Shown here one piece after another: positions 6,968-15,001 of a stretch of DNA of 23,539 nucleotides. Under the pieces are notes generated by a model. The model worked only from the letters and a program-made list of their open reading frames with translations, was not told the origin of the DNA and made no database searches. The stretch comes from Syntrophomonadaceae bacterium (GTDB lineage: Bacteria; Bacillota; Syntrophomonadia; Syntrophomonadales; Syntrophomonadaceae): positions 1-23,539 of the forward strand of contig DUSB01000224.1 in assembly GCA_012840625.1 (NCBI GenBank). The letters run 5' to 3'. The translations under genes were made by a program, and so were the position numbers. Position 1 is the first letter of the stretch. The number at the start of each line of letters is the position of its first letter.

Positions 6968-6983
6968 TGTGAATATATTCACA
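6968..6983. promoter_or_regulatory. Perfect 16-bp palindrome, CRP/FNR-family operator type
   Basis: TGTGAATATATTCACA is its own reverse complement and matches the classic CRP consensus TGTGA-N6-TCACA in all ten specified positions. The centre is at 6975.5, about 105 nt before the mraZ start and 43 nt before the first MraZ box. Relative to a start site guessed from TACAAT (7013-7018) the centre would be near -49. Binding by a CRP/FNR-family regulator is inference. Confidence 0.55.
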
Positions 6984-7017
6984 AAGCAGGGAGTTGAGGG
7001 CAGAGCCGAGAATACAA

Positions 7018-7047
7018 TGTGGTAGATAGTGGGGGGAAGTGGTTTAG
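7018..7047 (+). promoter_or_regulatory. Three MraZ boxes (GTGG direct repeats, 10-nt period)
   Basis: GTGG occurs at 7019-7022, 7029-7032 and 7039-7042, exactly one helical turn apart: TGTGGTAGAT, AGTGGGGGGA, AGTGGTTTAG. In Escherichia coli MraZ represses its own operon by binding three TGGGN repeats with 5-nt spacers (10-nt period) upstream of mraZ. In mollicutes the repeat core is AAAGTGG-like. Location 38-62 nt before the mraZ start fits autoregulation of the dcw operon. Confidence 0.75.
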
Positions 7048-7053
7048 CTTCCC
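7034..7053 (+). promoter_or_regulatory. Leader hairpin overlapping the third MraZ box
   Basis: GGGAAG (7034-7039) pairs with CTTCCC (7048-7053) around the 8-nt loop TGGTTTAG. It has no T-run after it, so it is not a terminator. It places the last GTGG partly in the stem and partly in the loop of the mRNA leader. Confidence 0.4.
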
Positions 7054-7080
7054 TAATATTTAACCCCAGAGGGAGCGCTC

Positions 7081-7512
7081 ATGTTTCTTGGCGAATACAA
7101 ACATTCAATTGATTCCAAAGGCAGGGTTACCATCCCGGCTAGGTTTCGCGATGAACTTGGTTCAAGCTTTGTAGCCACCAAGGGATTGGATGATTGTATT
7201 TTTATTTATCCTCTGGATGAATGGAAAGTGCTGGATGGCAAGTTGAGAACACTACCTTTTACCAGGGCTGATGTACGCTCTTTTGTACGTTTCTTTTTTG
7301 CCGGAGCCTGTGAATTAGAAATGGATAAACAGGGACGAATCCTGCTGCCGGCTAATCTGAGAGAGTATGCTGGTATTGAAAAAGATCTGGTCGTGATAGG
7401 AGTAGGGTCAAGGGTTGAGATTTGGTCCAGCGAAACCTGGGCAGGATATAATCAAAGCACGGAATCAAGTTTCGAAAGCATAGCTGAGAATCTGGTGGAT
7501 CTTGGTTTATAG
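7081..7512 (+). CDS. mraZ: Transcriptional regulator MraZ
   Basis: A 143-residue double SpoVT/AbrB-fold protein, usual family length. The two signature DxxxR loops are DSKGR (11-15) followed by VTIPARFR, and DKQGR (82-86) followed by ILLPANLR. MraZ oligomers bind repeated GTGG/TGGG boxes and control the dcw operon. Three such boxes lie directly upstream, so the gene and its likely target are both visible. It is the first gene of the cluster. GAGGGAG (7069-7075) precedes ATG 7081. The stop is 14 nt before the likely rsmH start. No missing residue or truncation is apparent. Confidence 0.97.
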   Translation: MFLGEYKHSIDSKGRVTIPARFRDELGSSFVATKGLDDCIFIYPLDEWKVLDGKLRTLPFTRADVRSFVRFFFAGACELEMDKQGRILLPANLREYAGIEKDLVVIGVGSRVEIWSSETWAGYNQSTESSFESIAENLVDLGL

Positions 7513-7526
7513 GAGTGGCATTAACT

Positions 7527-8444
7527 TTGCATCAAGCTGTTTTATTAGAAGAAACCATTGAAAATATCCTGACCAACCCGGCTGGAATTTATGTAGATTG
7601 TACCGTAGGTGGTGGCGGGCATTTAAGCTACTTGGCGGAACGGATATCCAGGGATGGATTTCTTATTGGTTTGGATAAAGACCTGGATGTTCTTCAACGT
7701 ACCAAAGAACGTTTAGCGATAGACAGGCTACTGCTGATTCAAGCTGATTTTCGCAATTTACAGTCTGTATTGCAGGAACATGGTATTGATTATGTTGATG
7801 GCATTATGATGGATTTGGGGGTTTCCTCTTTTCAATTAGATGAGGCGGAGCGGGGTTTTAGTTTTCATGAGGATGCTCCGCTGGATATGCGTATGGATCG
7901 CAGCCAGGAGTTCTCGGCCAGTAATTTGCTTAATACCTGGGAGGAAGCATCCATTGCAGAAATCCTGTTTGAGTATGGCGAAGAAAGGTATGCCCGTAGA
8001 ATTGCCCGGGCTATTGTTGAGGCACGTAAAAAGAGACCTATTAAAAGTACGCTTGAATTGGTCGAGATCATTCGTGGGGCGGTTCCGGCTCGCTACAGCC
8101 GTGAAACACATCCGGCCCGGAGAAGTTTTCAGGCGATACGTATTGCAGTAAATGGTGAATTAGATGCGTTAAAAGCGGTTCTGCCCCAGGCAGTCGAGCT
8201 GTTAAAACCGGGTGGTCGTCTATGTGTGATTAGCTTTCATTCTCTGGAAGACAGAATAGTGAAAAGATACTTTCAGGATGAAGCACGCAGTTGTGTTTGT
8301 CCGCCGGGGATGCCGATATGTACCTGTAATCATCAGCCGCGGGTGCAAATCATTACGAAAAAACCAATCCAATCCAGTACAGAAGAAGTAGAGCAAAATC
8401 CTCGCGCTCGGAGTGCAAAATTGAGGGTGGCACAGAAAATTTAG
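7527..8444 (+). CDS. rsmH: 16S rRNA (cytosine-1402-N4)-methyltransferase RsmH (MraW)
   Basis: Methylates N4 of C1402 in the decoding centre of 16S rRNA using S-adenosylmethionine. Visible motifs are the SAM-binding VDCTVGGGGH, IGLDKD, the family signature DLGVSSFQLDEAERGFSF, VNGELDAL and the C-terminal VISFHSLEDRIVKRYF. A Cys-rich loop (CVCPPGMPICTC) follows. The start is uncertain. TTG 7527 (MHQAVLLEE) has AGGAG at 7511-7515 and gives 305 residues, close to family N-termini. In-frame GTG 7515 would add four residues but its own ribosome binding site would overlap the codon. The gene is second in the cluster, directly behind mraZ as in most bacteria. Confidence 0.96.
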   Translation: MHQAVLLEETIENILTNPAGIYVDCTVGGGGHLSYLAERISRDGFLIGLDKDLDVLQRTKERLAIDRLLLIQADFRNLQSVLQEHGIDYVDGIMMDLGVSSFQLDEAERGFSFHEDAPLDMRMDRSQEFSASNLLNTWEEASIAEILFEYGEERYARRIARAIVEARKKRPIKSTLELVEIIRGAVPARYSRETHPARRSFQAIRIAVNGELDALKAVLPQAVELLKPGGRLCVISFHSLEDRIVKRYFQDEARSCVCPPGMPICTCNHQPRVQIITKKPIQSSTEEVEQNPRARSAKLRVAQKI

Positions 8445-8472
8445 TTCTAAAAGTGAGGGAGGTAAAATAAAG

Positions 8473-8970
8473 ATGCAACAGGCAGAGGCCAGAGCATATA
8501 AAAGCCATAGAGGTACAGCCGCCGATTATTCGGCGCCTGTTCAAGGTGAAACGATTGTAATTCGTAAAATCCGCAAACGGAAAGTAAACTATGGTCGCAA
8601 AATCCTTGTCAAAGCGGGTATGCTTGTGTTTGTCTATGCACTGTTGCTGGTATTTCTCTGCTGCCAGAGCGCTGTGCTGAGTTATCAGATTGAGGATCTG
8701 GAAAAAGAGGTTAAGAAGTTAGAAGCCAGTTATCAGCGCACAGAATACCAGATTTCTCAGCAGAGTTCCCTGGCAAGAGTAGAACAAGTGGCTGTAAATG
8801 AACTGGGGATGTATAAGCCAGATGCCGGGGTTTTTGTTTCCGTAGAATACCAACCATCAGCAAAGGATATTCAGCTTGCCTCGGGTGATGTTCAGGCCTC
8901 CTCTAAAGTTAACCGGGAAAATGCTCTGTATAAAATCTATCGCAACCTGGTTCAGCTGGCTAATAAGTAA
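8473..8970 (+). CDS. ftsL: Cell division protein FtsL
   Basis: A 165-residue bitopic membrane protein of the septum. It has a basic cytoplasmic tail (residues 1-46 with RKIRKRK), one membrane helix at about 47-69, and a coiled coil at about 71-100 (IEDLEKEVKKLEASY). The conserved VEQVAVNELGMYKPD follows at about 103-117. FtsL pairs with DivIC and FtsQ/DivIB and helps activate the FtsW-transpeptidase pair. Identity rests on topology, the coiled coil, the NELGM motif and position between rsmH and the penicillin-binding protein gene, because FtsL sequences diverge strongly. The tail after the coiled coil (about 118-165) is longer than in many homologues. GGGAGGT sits about 10 nt before ATG 8473. 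Confidence 0.87.
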   Translation: MQQAEARAYKSHRGTAADYSAPVQGETIVIRKIRKRKVNYGRKILVKAGMLVFVYALLLVFLCCQSAVLSYQIEDLEKEVKKLEASYQRTEYQISQQSSLARVEQVAVNELGMYKPDAGVFVSVEYQPSAKDIQLASGDVQASSKVNRENALYKIYRNLVQLANK

Positions 8971-8997
8971 TAGAAGATAAAAGAGGTGACCTATAAG

Positions 8998-11109
8998 ATG
9001 CAAACGACTAGTTTGCTGGTAAGAAAGCGTATTGCCACGCTTTTTTTCTTATTTACCGTTGCTTTCTTACTGCTGGGCGGGAGGATATTTTGGCTACAGT
9101 TTGTTCGTGGAGCTGAATTATCTGAGCAGGCCAGTCAAAATCGAATGCGTGATGTGCCGGTGAAAGCAAAGCGGGGTATCATCTATGATCGCAATGGGCA
9201 GGAGCTGGCATTATCGATCAGTACGGATGCAGTTTATGCTATCCCGGCGGAAGTTCGTAAAAGCAATGATGCGAAAAATATTGCCCGACAGCTGGCTAAA
9301 ATACTAGAAGTAGATGAAGACAAGATTTATAAACGGATAACCCGTCAGAGCTCTTTCGAGTATATTCAGCACAAAATTACTCCTGAACAGGCCAAGCAAA
9401 TAAGGGCTTTGAACCTGCCTGGTATTGACCTGGCTGAAGAGAGCCGCCGTTTTTATCCTAAAGGAGAGCTGGCCAGTCATATACTGGGGATATCAGGTAC
9501 AGATAATACAGGGCTGGAAGGTATTGATTGTTATTATGATGAAATAGTGGGTGGGAAAAAAGGCCGTATCGTTATTGAACACGATGCCGTGGGGCGAGAT
9601 ATTGCCGATGCTACCCATAAATACATTGCCCCTATAGATGGCTCTAACCTTATTCTCACCATTGACGAAACCATTCAATATATTACCGAACGTGAACTGG
9701 ATAAAGTATTTGCAGAACGCAAGCCCAAGCGGGCTGCGGTTATTGTTATGGATCCTAATACGGGAGAAATACTGGCTATGGCATCGCGGCCTGGTTTTGA
9801 CCCCAATCATTATGGTGATTATCCGGCCGCTAACCGAAGAAATTTTGCCATTAATGATGCGTTTGAGCCGGGTTCAACCATGAAAATTACCACTGCTGCG
9901 GCGGCTCTGGAGGAGGGAGTAGCCAACAAGGAAAGCCATTTTTACTGCCCCGGTTCGGTAAAAGTCGGGAAGGAAACGATCAAATGTTCAGGAGGAAAGG
10001 CTCATGGTGAACAAACTTTTGCCGAGATCCTGGAGGTATCCTGTAACGTAGGTTTTGTTAAACTTGGTTTAGAAATGGGAATAAATAGTTATTATAAGTA
10101 TCTGTATGGCTTTGGCTTTGGCAAACCAACGGGCATTGATCTGCCTGGAGAAGCCGCAGGTATTTTGGTTCCCAAGCAGCGCTGCAAGCAGATTGATCTG
10201 GCTACAATGGCTATGGGGCAGGCAAATGCGGTGACCCCCATACAATTAACCAATGCTGTATCATCTGTAGTTAATGGTGGAAAACTGATGAAACCCCACC
10301 TAGTTAAAAAGGTGGTTGACAATCAGGGGCAGGTTATCAAAGAATATAAACCTACTGTGGTAAGGCGCGTGATCTCGGAGCAGAGTTCCAAGGAGATGTG
10401 TTCTATTTTAGAGGGGGAGGTAACTAACGGTACGGGCCGGAATGCTTATATTGAAGGCTATCACGTAGGCGGCAAGACCGGAACGGCGCAAAAAATTGCT
10501 CCCGGGGGCGGATATCTGGCCAATGAATATGTAGCCTCTTTTATTGGGATTGCTCCCTGTACCGATCCTCGTCTGGTGGTAATGGTTGTCGTGGACGCTC
10601 CAAAGGGGTATCCTTACTATGGTGGATGGGTGGCTGCTCCGGTAGCCAAAGAAATTCTGAAAGATAGTCTGCATTACTTGAAGGTACCGATCGATGGTAT
10701 AACGGAGGAAGAACAGGCTCGGGCTCACAACCAGGTGGTGGTACCTGATGTGGTAAACCTTCCGCTGGCTGATGCGCTTTCAGCACTTAATGCACGAGGG
10801 TTGAAAGCCAAGGTACAGGGGAATGGAAACATTGTATGGCAGCAGACACCTCGTTCTTCCAGTAAACTGGAGCGGGGTTCACAGGTTATTATTTATCTTT
10901 CTCCCTATGATCAACAACAGAAGGATAGTCAGGTAACCGTTCCTGATTTGCAGGGGAAATCGATGAAAGAGGTGGCACGTATTCTTGCCGACCTGGGGCT
11001 TCACTTGGTACCAGAGGGACACGGTCTGGCTGAGGAACAGGTACCGGCACCGGGTAAAGTGGTTACCCGGGGCTCCTCAATTCGAGTAAAATTCCAGTCG
11101 AATCCATAG
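8998..11109 (+). CDS. ftsI: Division transpeptidase with two PASTA domains (FtsI/PBP2B/SpoVD type)
   Basis: A class B penicillin-binding protein that cross-links septal (and in spore formers, cortex) peptidoglycan. From ATG 8998 it has 703 residues: membrane anchor at about 12-31, dimerisation domain from about 58 (AKRGIIYDRNG), and transpeptidase domain. The three active-site motifs are STMK (S293, K296), SCN (348-350) and KTG (493-495). Two PASTA domains follow, starting at VVVPDVVNLP and VTVPDLQGKS. The active site is complete. ATG 8998 is preferred over in-frame GTG 8986 because the AGAGGTGA ribosome binding site (about 8980-8987) overlaps the GTG. With two PASTA domains it resembles Bacillus PBP2B, while SpoVD there has one. 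It is the only such gene in the window, so it may serve vegetative division, sporulation, or both. Confidence 0.93.
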   Translation: MQTTSLLVRKRIATLFFLFTVAFLLLGGRIFWLQFVRGAELSEQASQNRMRDVPVKAKRGIIYDRNGQELALSISTDAVYAIPAEVRKSNDAKNIARQLAKILEVDEDKIYKRITRQSSFEYIQHKITPEQAKQIRALNLPGIDLAEESRRFYPKGELASHILGISGTDNTGLEGIDCYYDEIVGGKKGRIVIEHDAVGRDIADATHKYIAPIDGSNLILTIDETIQYITERELDKVFAERKPKRAAVIVMDPNTGEILAMASRPGFDPNHYGDYPAANRRNFAINDAFEPGSTMKITTAAAALEEGVANKESHFYCPGSVKVGKETIKCSGGKAHGEQTFAEILEVSCNVGFVKLGLEMGINSYYKYLYGFGFGKPTGIDLPGEAAGILVPKQRCKQIDLATMAMGQANAVTPIQLTNAVSSVVNGGKLMKPHLVKKVVDNQGQVIKEYKPTVVRRVISEQSSKEMCSILEGEVTNGTGRNAYIEGYHVGGKTGTAQKIAPGGGYLANEYVASFIGIAPCTDPRLVVMVVVDAPKGYPYYGGWVAAPVAKEILKDSLHYLKVPIDGITEEEQARAHNQVVVPDVVNLPLADALSALNARGLKAKVQGNGNIVWQQTPRSSSKLERGSQVIIYLSPYDQQQKDSQVTVPDLQGKSMKEVARILADLGLHLVPEGHGLAEEQVPAPGKVVTRGSSIRVKFQSNP

Positions 11110-11145
11110 ATTCGATCCTGGTGGTGCTGGAAAGGAAGGGTTAAT

Positions 11146-12612
11146 GTGAAGATAGATGAACTCATGCAGGGCATAGAATACCAGTGGGTTCAGGGACCGG
11201 ATCAGGATATTCAGGGGATCAGTTATGATTCTCGTCGTACTGGCAAGGATTTCTTGTTTGTTTGCATTCCTGGTTTCAAAACCGATGGGCATCAATATGT
11301 TGAACAGGCGGTTGCTAATGGTGCGACGATGATTCTGGCTCAGCACCGCGTGGAGCTGCCGGAAACGGTAACAATCCTTATTACCGGGAATACACGCCAG
11401 GCTTTAGCTGTTGCGGCTGCGAATTTTTATGGACATCCTTCCAGGAAGATTCATACTGTTGGTATTACTGGAACCAATGGTAAAACCACCACTTCGCATA
11501 TTATTCAGGCTATTCTGGAAAAGTGGGGTAAGAAAACAGGCATTATGGGCACTTTGTATGCCCGTATTGACGATAAAATAAAGGATTATGGGCGTACAAC
11601 ACCGGAAGCGCCGGATATTCAGGCCTTTCTTGCTGATGTGGCCAAATATAATGGGGATTATATGGTGATGGAAGTTTCTTCTCATGCCCTGGATTTGCAT
11701 CGGGTGGATGAGATCCATTTTACGTCCGCTGTGTTTACCAACCTTACTCAGGACCATCTGGATTATCATCAAAGCATGGAGGCTTATCGGGCTTGTAAAG
11801 TGAAATTGTTTGAGCAGCTGAACCTGACTGGGGGAACAGGCATTTTAAATCGGGATGATCCAGCCTATCCTTTTTTTAGGGATGCATGTCCGGCTGCTGT
11901 GATCAGTTATGGCCTGCATGAAGATGCAGATGTACAGGCGCTTGATGTGCAAACAACGGTTGAGGGGACTCATTTTAACGTAGTCTATCAAGATCTTCAG
12001 TTTCCGATTCAAACTCCTCTTATTGGTTTATTCAGTGTATATAATGCCCTGGCCGCTATTGCCTTTGCTTTACAGGAGGGGATAGAACCTCCCCTTATTC
12101 AAAGGGCGCTGCAGGAAATGAAAGGAGTACCCGGTCGTTTTGAGCAGGTAGACTGTGGGCAGGATTTTACCGTGGTAGTTGATTATGCGCACACACCGGA
12201 TGGATTAAAGAATATATTAAAGACAGGCCGAGATCTTACAGAAAATCGGCTTATCACTGTTTTCGGGTGTGGGGGTGATCGAGACCGCAGCAAGAGGCCC
12301 AGGATGGGTGAGATAGCGGCTCGCTACAGTGATTTTTCTATCGTGACCTCTGATAATCCCCGTACGGAAGCCCCGGATAAAATCATTGATGATATTGTAC
12401 CAGGCCTGGAAAAGGTGCCGGGTTCCCGCTACACCGTAGTACTGGATCGACGGGAAGCTATTCACATGGCCATTACTATGGCCCGTCCGGGAGATTTGAT
12501 TATCATTGCTGGGAAAGGACATGAAAGCTATCAGCTGATTAATGAGCAGATTATACCGTTTGATGATCGGAAGGTAGCGGCTGAATGTTTGAAAGGGTTG
12601 AAACAGGAATGA
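11146..12612 (+). CDS. murE: UDP-MurNAc-L-Ala-D-Glu : meso-diaminopimelate ligase MurE
   Basis: Adds the third residue of the stem peptide in an ATP-dependent step. At 488 residues it has the normal length. Visible motifs are SYDSRRT in the uridine-binding domain (27-32), the P-loop GITGTNGKTTT (107-117), TTPEAPD, EVSSHALDLHR, and DNPRTE at 403-408. DNPR at this place is the signature of meso-diaminopimelate-adding enzymes, as opposed to the DDPN-type motif of lysine adders, so the cell wall is predicted to contain meso-DAP. The start is GTG 11146 behind GGAAGG. The preceding ATG (11144) runs straight into a stop. The stop overlaps the murF start as ATGA, so translation of the two is probably coupled. 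Confidence 0.97.
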   Translation: MKIDELMQGIEYQWVQGPDQDIQGISYDSRRTGKDFLFVCIPGFKTDGHQYVEQAVANGATMILAQHRVELPETVTILITGNTRQALAVAAANFYGHPSRKIHTVGITGTNGKTTTSHIIQAILEKWGKKTGIMGTLYARIDDKIKDYGRTTPEAPDIQAFLADVAKYNGDYMVMEVSSHALDLHRVDEIHFTSAVFTNLTQDHLDYHQSMEAYRACKVKLFEQLNLTGGTGILNRDDPAYPFFRDACPAAVISYGLHEDADVQALDVQTTVEGTHFNVVYQDLQFPIQTPLIGLFSVYNALAAIAFALQEGIEPPLIQRALQEMKGVPGRFEQVDCGQDFTVVVDYAHTPDGLKNILKTGRDLTENRLITVFGCGGDRDRSKRPRMGEIAARYSDFSIVTSDNPRTEAPDKIIDDIVPGLEKVPGSRYTVVLDRREAIHMAITMARPGDLIIIAGKGHESYQLINEQIIPFDDRKVAAECLKGLKQE

Positions 12613-13991
12613 AAGCAGACCTTGATTGGGTGGTGAAAAGTGTAAAAGGCCAGGTACTGACCGGTGATGCTAACGGTATGGTTAGTTCTGTATCGACTGA
12701 TTCGCGGAATATTAATCAGGGTGCACTTTTTATTGCCTTAAAAGGTGAACGTTTTGATGGCCATGATTATTTGCTGCAGGTTCAGGAGCTGGGGGCCAGG
12801 GCAGTTATCGTTTCTAGGGCAGAAGCGATTCCAGATGACTTTGCTGCCTGCGCAATTTTGGTAGAAGATACCCTGCAGGCATTACAGGATCTGGCGGCTG
12901 CGTATCGGCGGCTGTTTTCTATTCCCGTTATTGGGGTAACGGGCAGTGTTGGTAAAACCACTACCAGGGATATTTTAGCCCTGTGTTTGTCCAGTCAGTA
13001 TTATACCCTGCAATCAGAAGGCAATTATAATAATGAAATCGGACTGCCGTTGACCTTGTTGCGTATGAACGAAGAACACCAAGTGGCGGTGGTGGAACTG
13101 GCTATGAGAGCGCCTGGCGAAATTGATGAGTTGGCTGCCATCGCTGAGCCTGATTATGCCATTATTACCGGGGTAGAACCTGTACACCTGGAAACCATGG
13201 GCAGTATTGAGAACATTGCCCGGGCTAAAACAGAAATTCTGGCTCATATACCGGAGGATGGTTTTGCCTTGCTCAATGGTGATAGCCGTCTCCTGCTGGA
13301 GGCGGCCGAGCATTATCCCTGCCGCCAGTATCGTTTTGGTTTTTCTCCCGATTGTGAATTTTGTATTATGGATATACAGGTTCACCTGGATGGAATTCTC
13401 TTTAATCTGCGTCTTTTTGATCAGTCAAGTGAGGTTTTTTTCCCCGTGCCAGCGGCCCGCTTGGCTCCCAATGTGGCGGCGGCAGTCGGTATGGCCTTTT
13501 TACTGGGGATCTCACTGGAAAATATACATACAGCCTTAAAAGAATACAAGCCCAGTGGCAGTCGGCTGCGTTTAGTAGAACTGGAAAAGGGAGGACTGGT
13601 GATTGATGATAGTTACAATGCCAATCCTTTATCAATGCAGGTAGCCCTGGATTTATGTCGCGATCTTGCTGCAGGACGTCGCAAGGTGGCGGTGCTAGGA
13701 GATATGTTTGAGTTGGGCAGCTATGAAAAAGAGGGACATTGGATGGTGGGCCAATACACGGTGCATACCGGTATGGATGTGCTGCTGACTATTGGGGAAC
13801 GAGCACGATGGATTGCCGAGGGAGCTCGTGAGGCAGGTATGAGACCTGAAAACATTCATGTTTTCATAGATCGGACGGAAGCTCAAGCATGGATTAATAA
13901 ACATGTAGGTAAAGAGGATATTGTTGTCTTTAAAGCCTCGCGTGGGATGCATATGGAAGAAATCCTGGCCGCCTGGATGGCTGAAGATTAA
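12609..13991 (+). CDS. murF: UDP-MurNAc-tripeptide : D-Ala-D-Ala ligase MurF
   Basis: Adds D-Ala-D-Ala to complete the UDP-MurNAc pentapeptide. It has 460 residues from ATG 12609, whose ATGA overlaps the murE stop. An in-frame ATG at 12585 would add eight residues and overlap murE by 28 nt. I prefer 12609 because MKADLDWVVKSV fits the family start and the ATGA arrangement is typical. Motifs are STDSRNI (uridine domain), the P-loop GVTGSVGKTTT (109-119), EGNYNNEIGLPLTLL, VELAMRAPGEI, DDSYNANPLSM and AVLGDMFELG, all characteristic of MurF. The product feeds MraY, encoded next. Confidence 0.96.
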   Translation: MKADLDWVVKSVKGQVLTGDANGMVSSVSTDSRNINQGALFIALKGERFDGHDYLLQVQELGARAVIVSRAEAIPDDFAACAILVEDTLQALQDLAAAYRRLFSIPVIGVTGSVGKTTTRDILALCLSSQYYTLQSEGNYNNEIGLPLTLLRMNEEHQVAVVELAMRAPGEIDELAAIAEPDYAIITGVEPVHLETMGSIENIARAKTEILAHIPEDGFALLNGDSRLLLEAAEHYPCRQYRFGFSPDCEFCIMDIQVHLDGILFNLRLFDQSSEVFFPVPAARLAPNVAAAVGMAFLLGISLENIHTALKEYKPSGSRLRLVELEKGGLVIDDSYNANPLSMQVALDLCRDLAAGRRKVAVLGDMFELGSYEKEGHWMVGQYTVHTGMDVLLTIGERARWIAEGAREAGMRPENIHVFIDRTEAQAWINKHVGKEDIVVFKASRGMHMEEILAAWMAED

Positions 13992-14008
13992 GTCGGAGGT
14001 ACATTTTC

Positions 14009-14983
14009 ATGTTTAATTCTTATATAAACTATGCAATCTTTGCTGCTATAGCTGCCATATTGATCAGTATAGCTATGGGGCCCTTTATGATCCCATTTTT
14101 AACCCGTCTGAAAGTAGGACAGAATATTCGCGAAGAAGGCCCACAAACTCATCTGGCCAAGGCAGGTACCCCGACCATGGGTGGTATTATTATTATTACT
14201 GCTGTGATGGTGGCTTCTTTTTTGTTTGCAGGCAAAAGTGAAAGGGTTTTAACCGCGGTCCTGGTCATGCTTGCGTTTGGCGGTATTGGCTTCTGGGACG
14301 ATTATATAAAAGTGGTATTAAAGCGATCCCTGGGCCTGCGTGCGCGTGAAAAGGTGATCTTGCAGTTGCTCATCGCCGCCGCTTTTGCCTTTTTTTTGGT
14401 TTTTTATCTAAACCGGGGCACGACGATCGTGATCCCGTTTTCTGGAGCAGAATTTGATCTGGGATGGTGGTATATCCCCTTTGTTATCCTGGTCGTCATT
14501 GGTACGGCCAATGCAGTTAATTTAACTGATGGTCTAGATGGACTGGTGTCCGGAGTTACCTTTTTTGTGGTGGTGGCTTTAGGTCTTTTGGCCTATCTGA
14601 CTCAGAATGCAAATCTGACCATCTTTTGTGGGGCGCTGGCAGGAGCCTGTATTGGTTTTTTATTTTTCAACCGTTATCCGGCCCGGGTCTTTATGGGTGA
14701 TACCGGATCAATGGCTCTTGGTGGTGCTATTGCTGCGGTGGCTACCATGACTGGTACGGAGATTGCTCTGGTTCTGCTAGGAGGTGTCTATGTACTGGAA
14801 GCTCTTAGCGTGATGATACAGGTGGCCTCCTTTCAGACCACCGGGAAAAGGGTTTTCCTCATGAGCCCCCTGCACCATCATTTTGAATTAAAAGGATGGA
14901 AAGAAACCACAGTGGTTTATTTTTTCTGGTTTTTATCGTTCCTCTTTGTTCTGTTGGGATTGTGGGGTTGTATGATTATTTGA
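14009..14983 (+). CDS. mraY: Phospho-MurNAc-pentapeptide transferase MraY
   Basis: An integral membrane enzyme that transfers phospho-MurNAc-pentapeptide from UDP to undecaprenyl phosphate, forming lipid I. It has 324 residues with about ten membrane helices. Conserved elements are KAGTPTMGG (51-59), the catalytic aspartates in FWDDY (D97, D98), NLTDGLDGL (171-179), FMGDTGS with D231, and the cytoplasmic HHH segment SPLHHHFELKGW (289-291 are the three His). CGGAGGT (13994-14000) precedes ATG 14009. The stop is 18 nt before the likely murD start. Confidence 0.98.
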   Translation: MFNSYINYAIFAAIAAILISIAMGPFMIPFLTRLKVGQNIREEGPQTHLAKAGTPTMGGIIIITAVMVASFLFAGKSERVLTAVLVMLAFGGIGFWDDYIKVVLKRSLGLRAREKVILQLLIAAAFAFFLVFYLNRGTTIVIPFSGAEFDLGWWYIPFVILVVIGTANAVNLTDGLDGLVSGVTFFVVVALGLLAYLTQNANLTIFCGALAGACIGFLFFNRYPARVFMGDTGSMALGGAIAAVATMTGTEIALVLLGGVYVLEALSVMIQVASFQTTGKRVFLMSPLHHHFELKGWKETTVVYFFWFLSFLFVLLGLWGCMII

Positions 14984-15001
14984 TAGGAAGTGAAGATTAC
15001 C

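Larger units (their letters stand above)
6789..7080 (+). other. 292-nt intergenic control region upstream of the dcw cluster
   Basis: No gene is seen on either strand. Besides the palindrome, MraZ boxes and leader hairpin listed separately, it contains an inverted repeat TATATAGG (6886-6893) / CCTATATA (6911-6918) with a 17-nt centre. There are AT-rich -10-like words at 6875-6880 (TATACT), 6886-6891 (TATATA) and 7013-7018 (TACAAT, 5/6 match). None has a convincing -35 at 16-18 nt, so I cannot name the mraZ start site. No convincing terminator for the PHP gene was found. Confidence 0.6.

Noticed and set aside
6994..7018. TTGAGG plus TACAAT as the mraZ promoter
   Set aside because: The spacer is only 13 nt. 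TACAAT alone is a fair -10, but without a -35 the call is not justified.
13014..13385. Minus-strand open frames inside murF and other dcw genes
   Set aside because: All overlap complete, well-conserved + strand enzymes and encode no recognisable domain.
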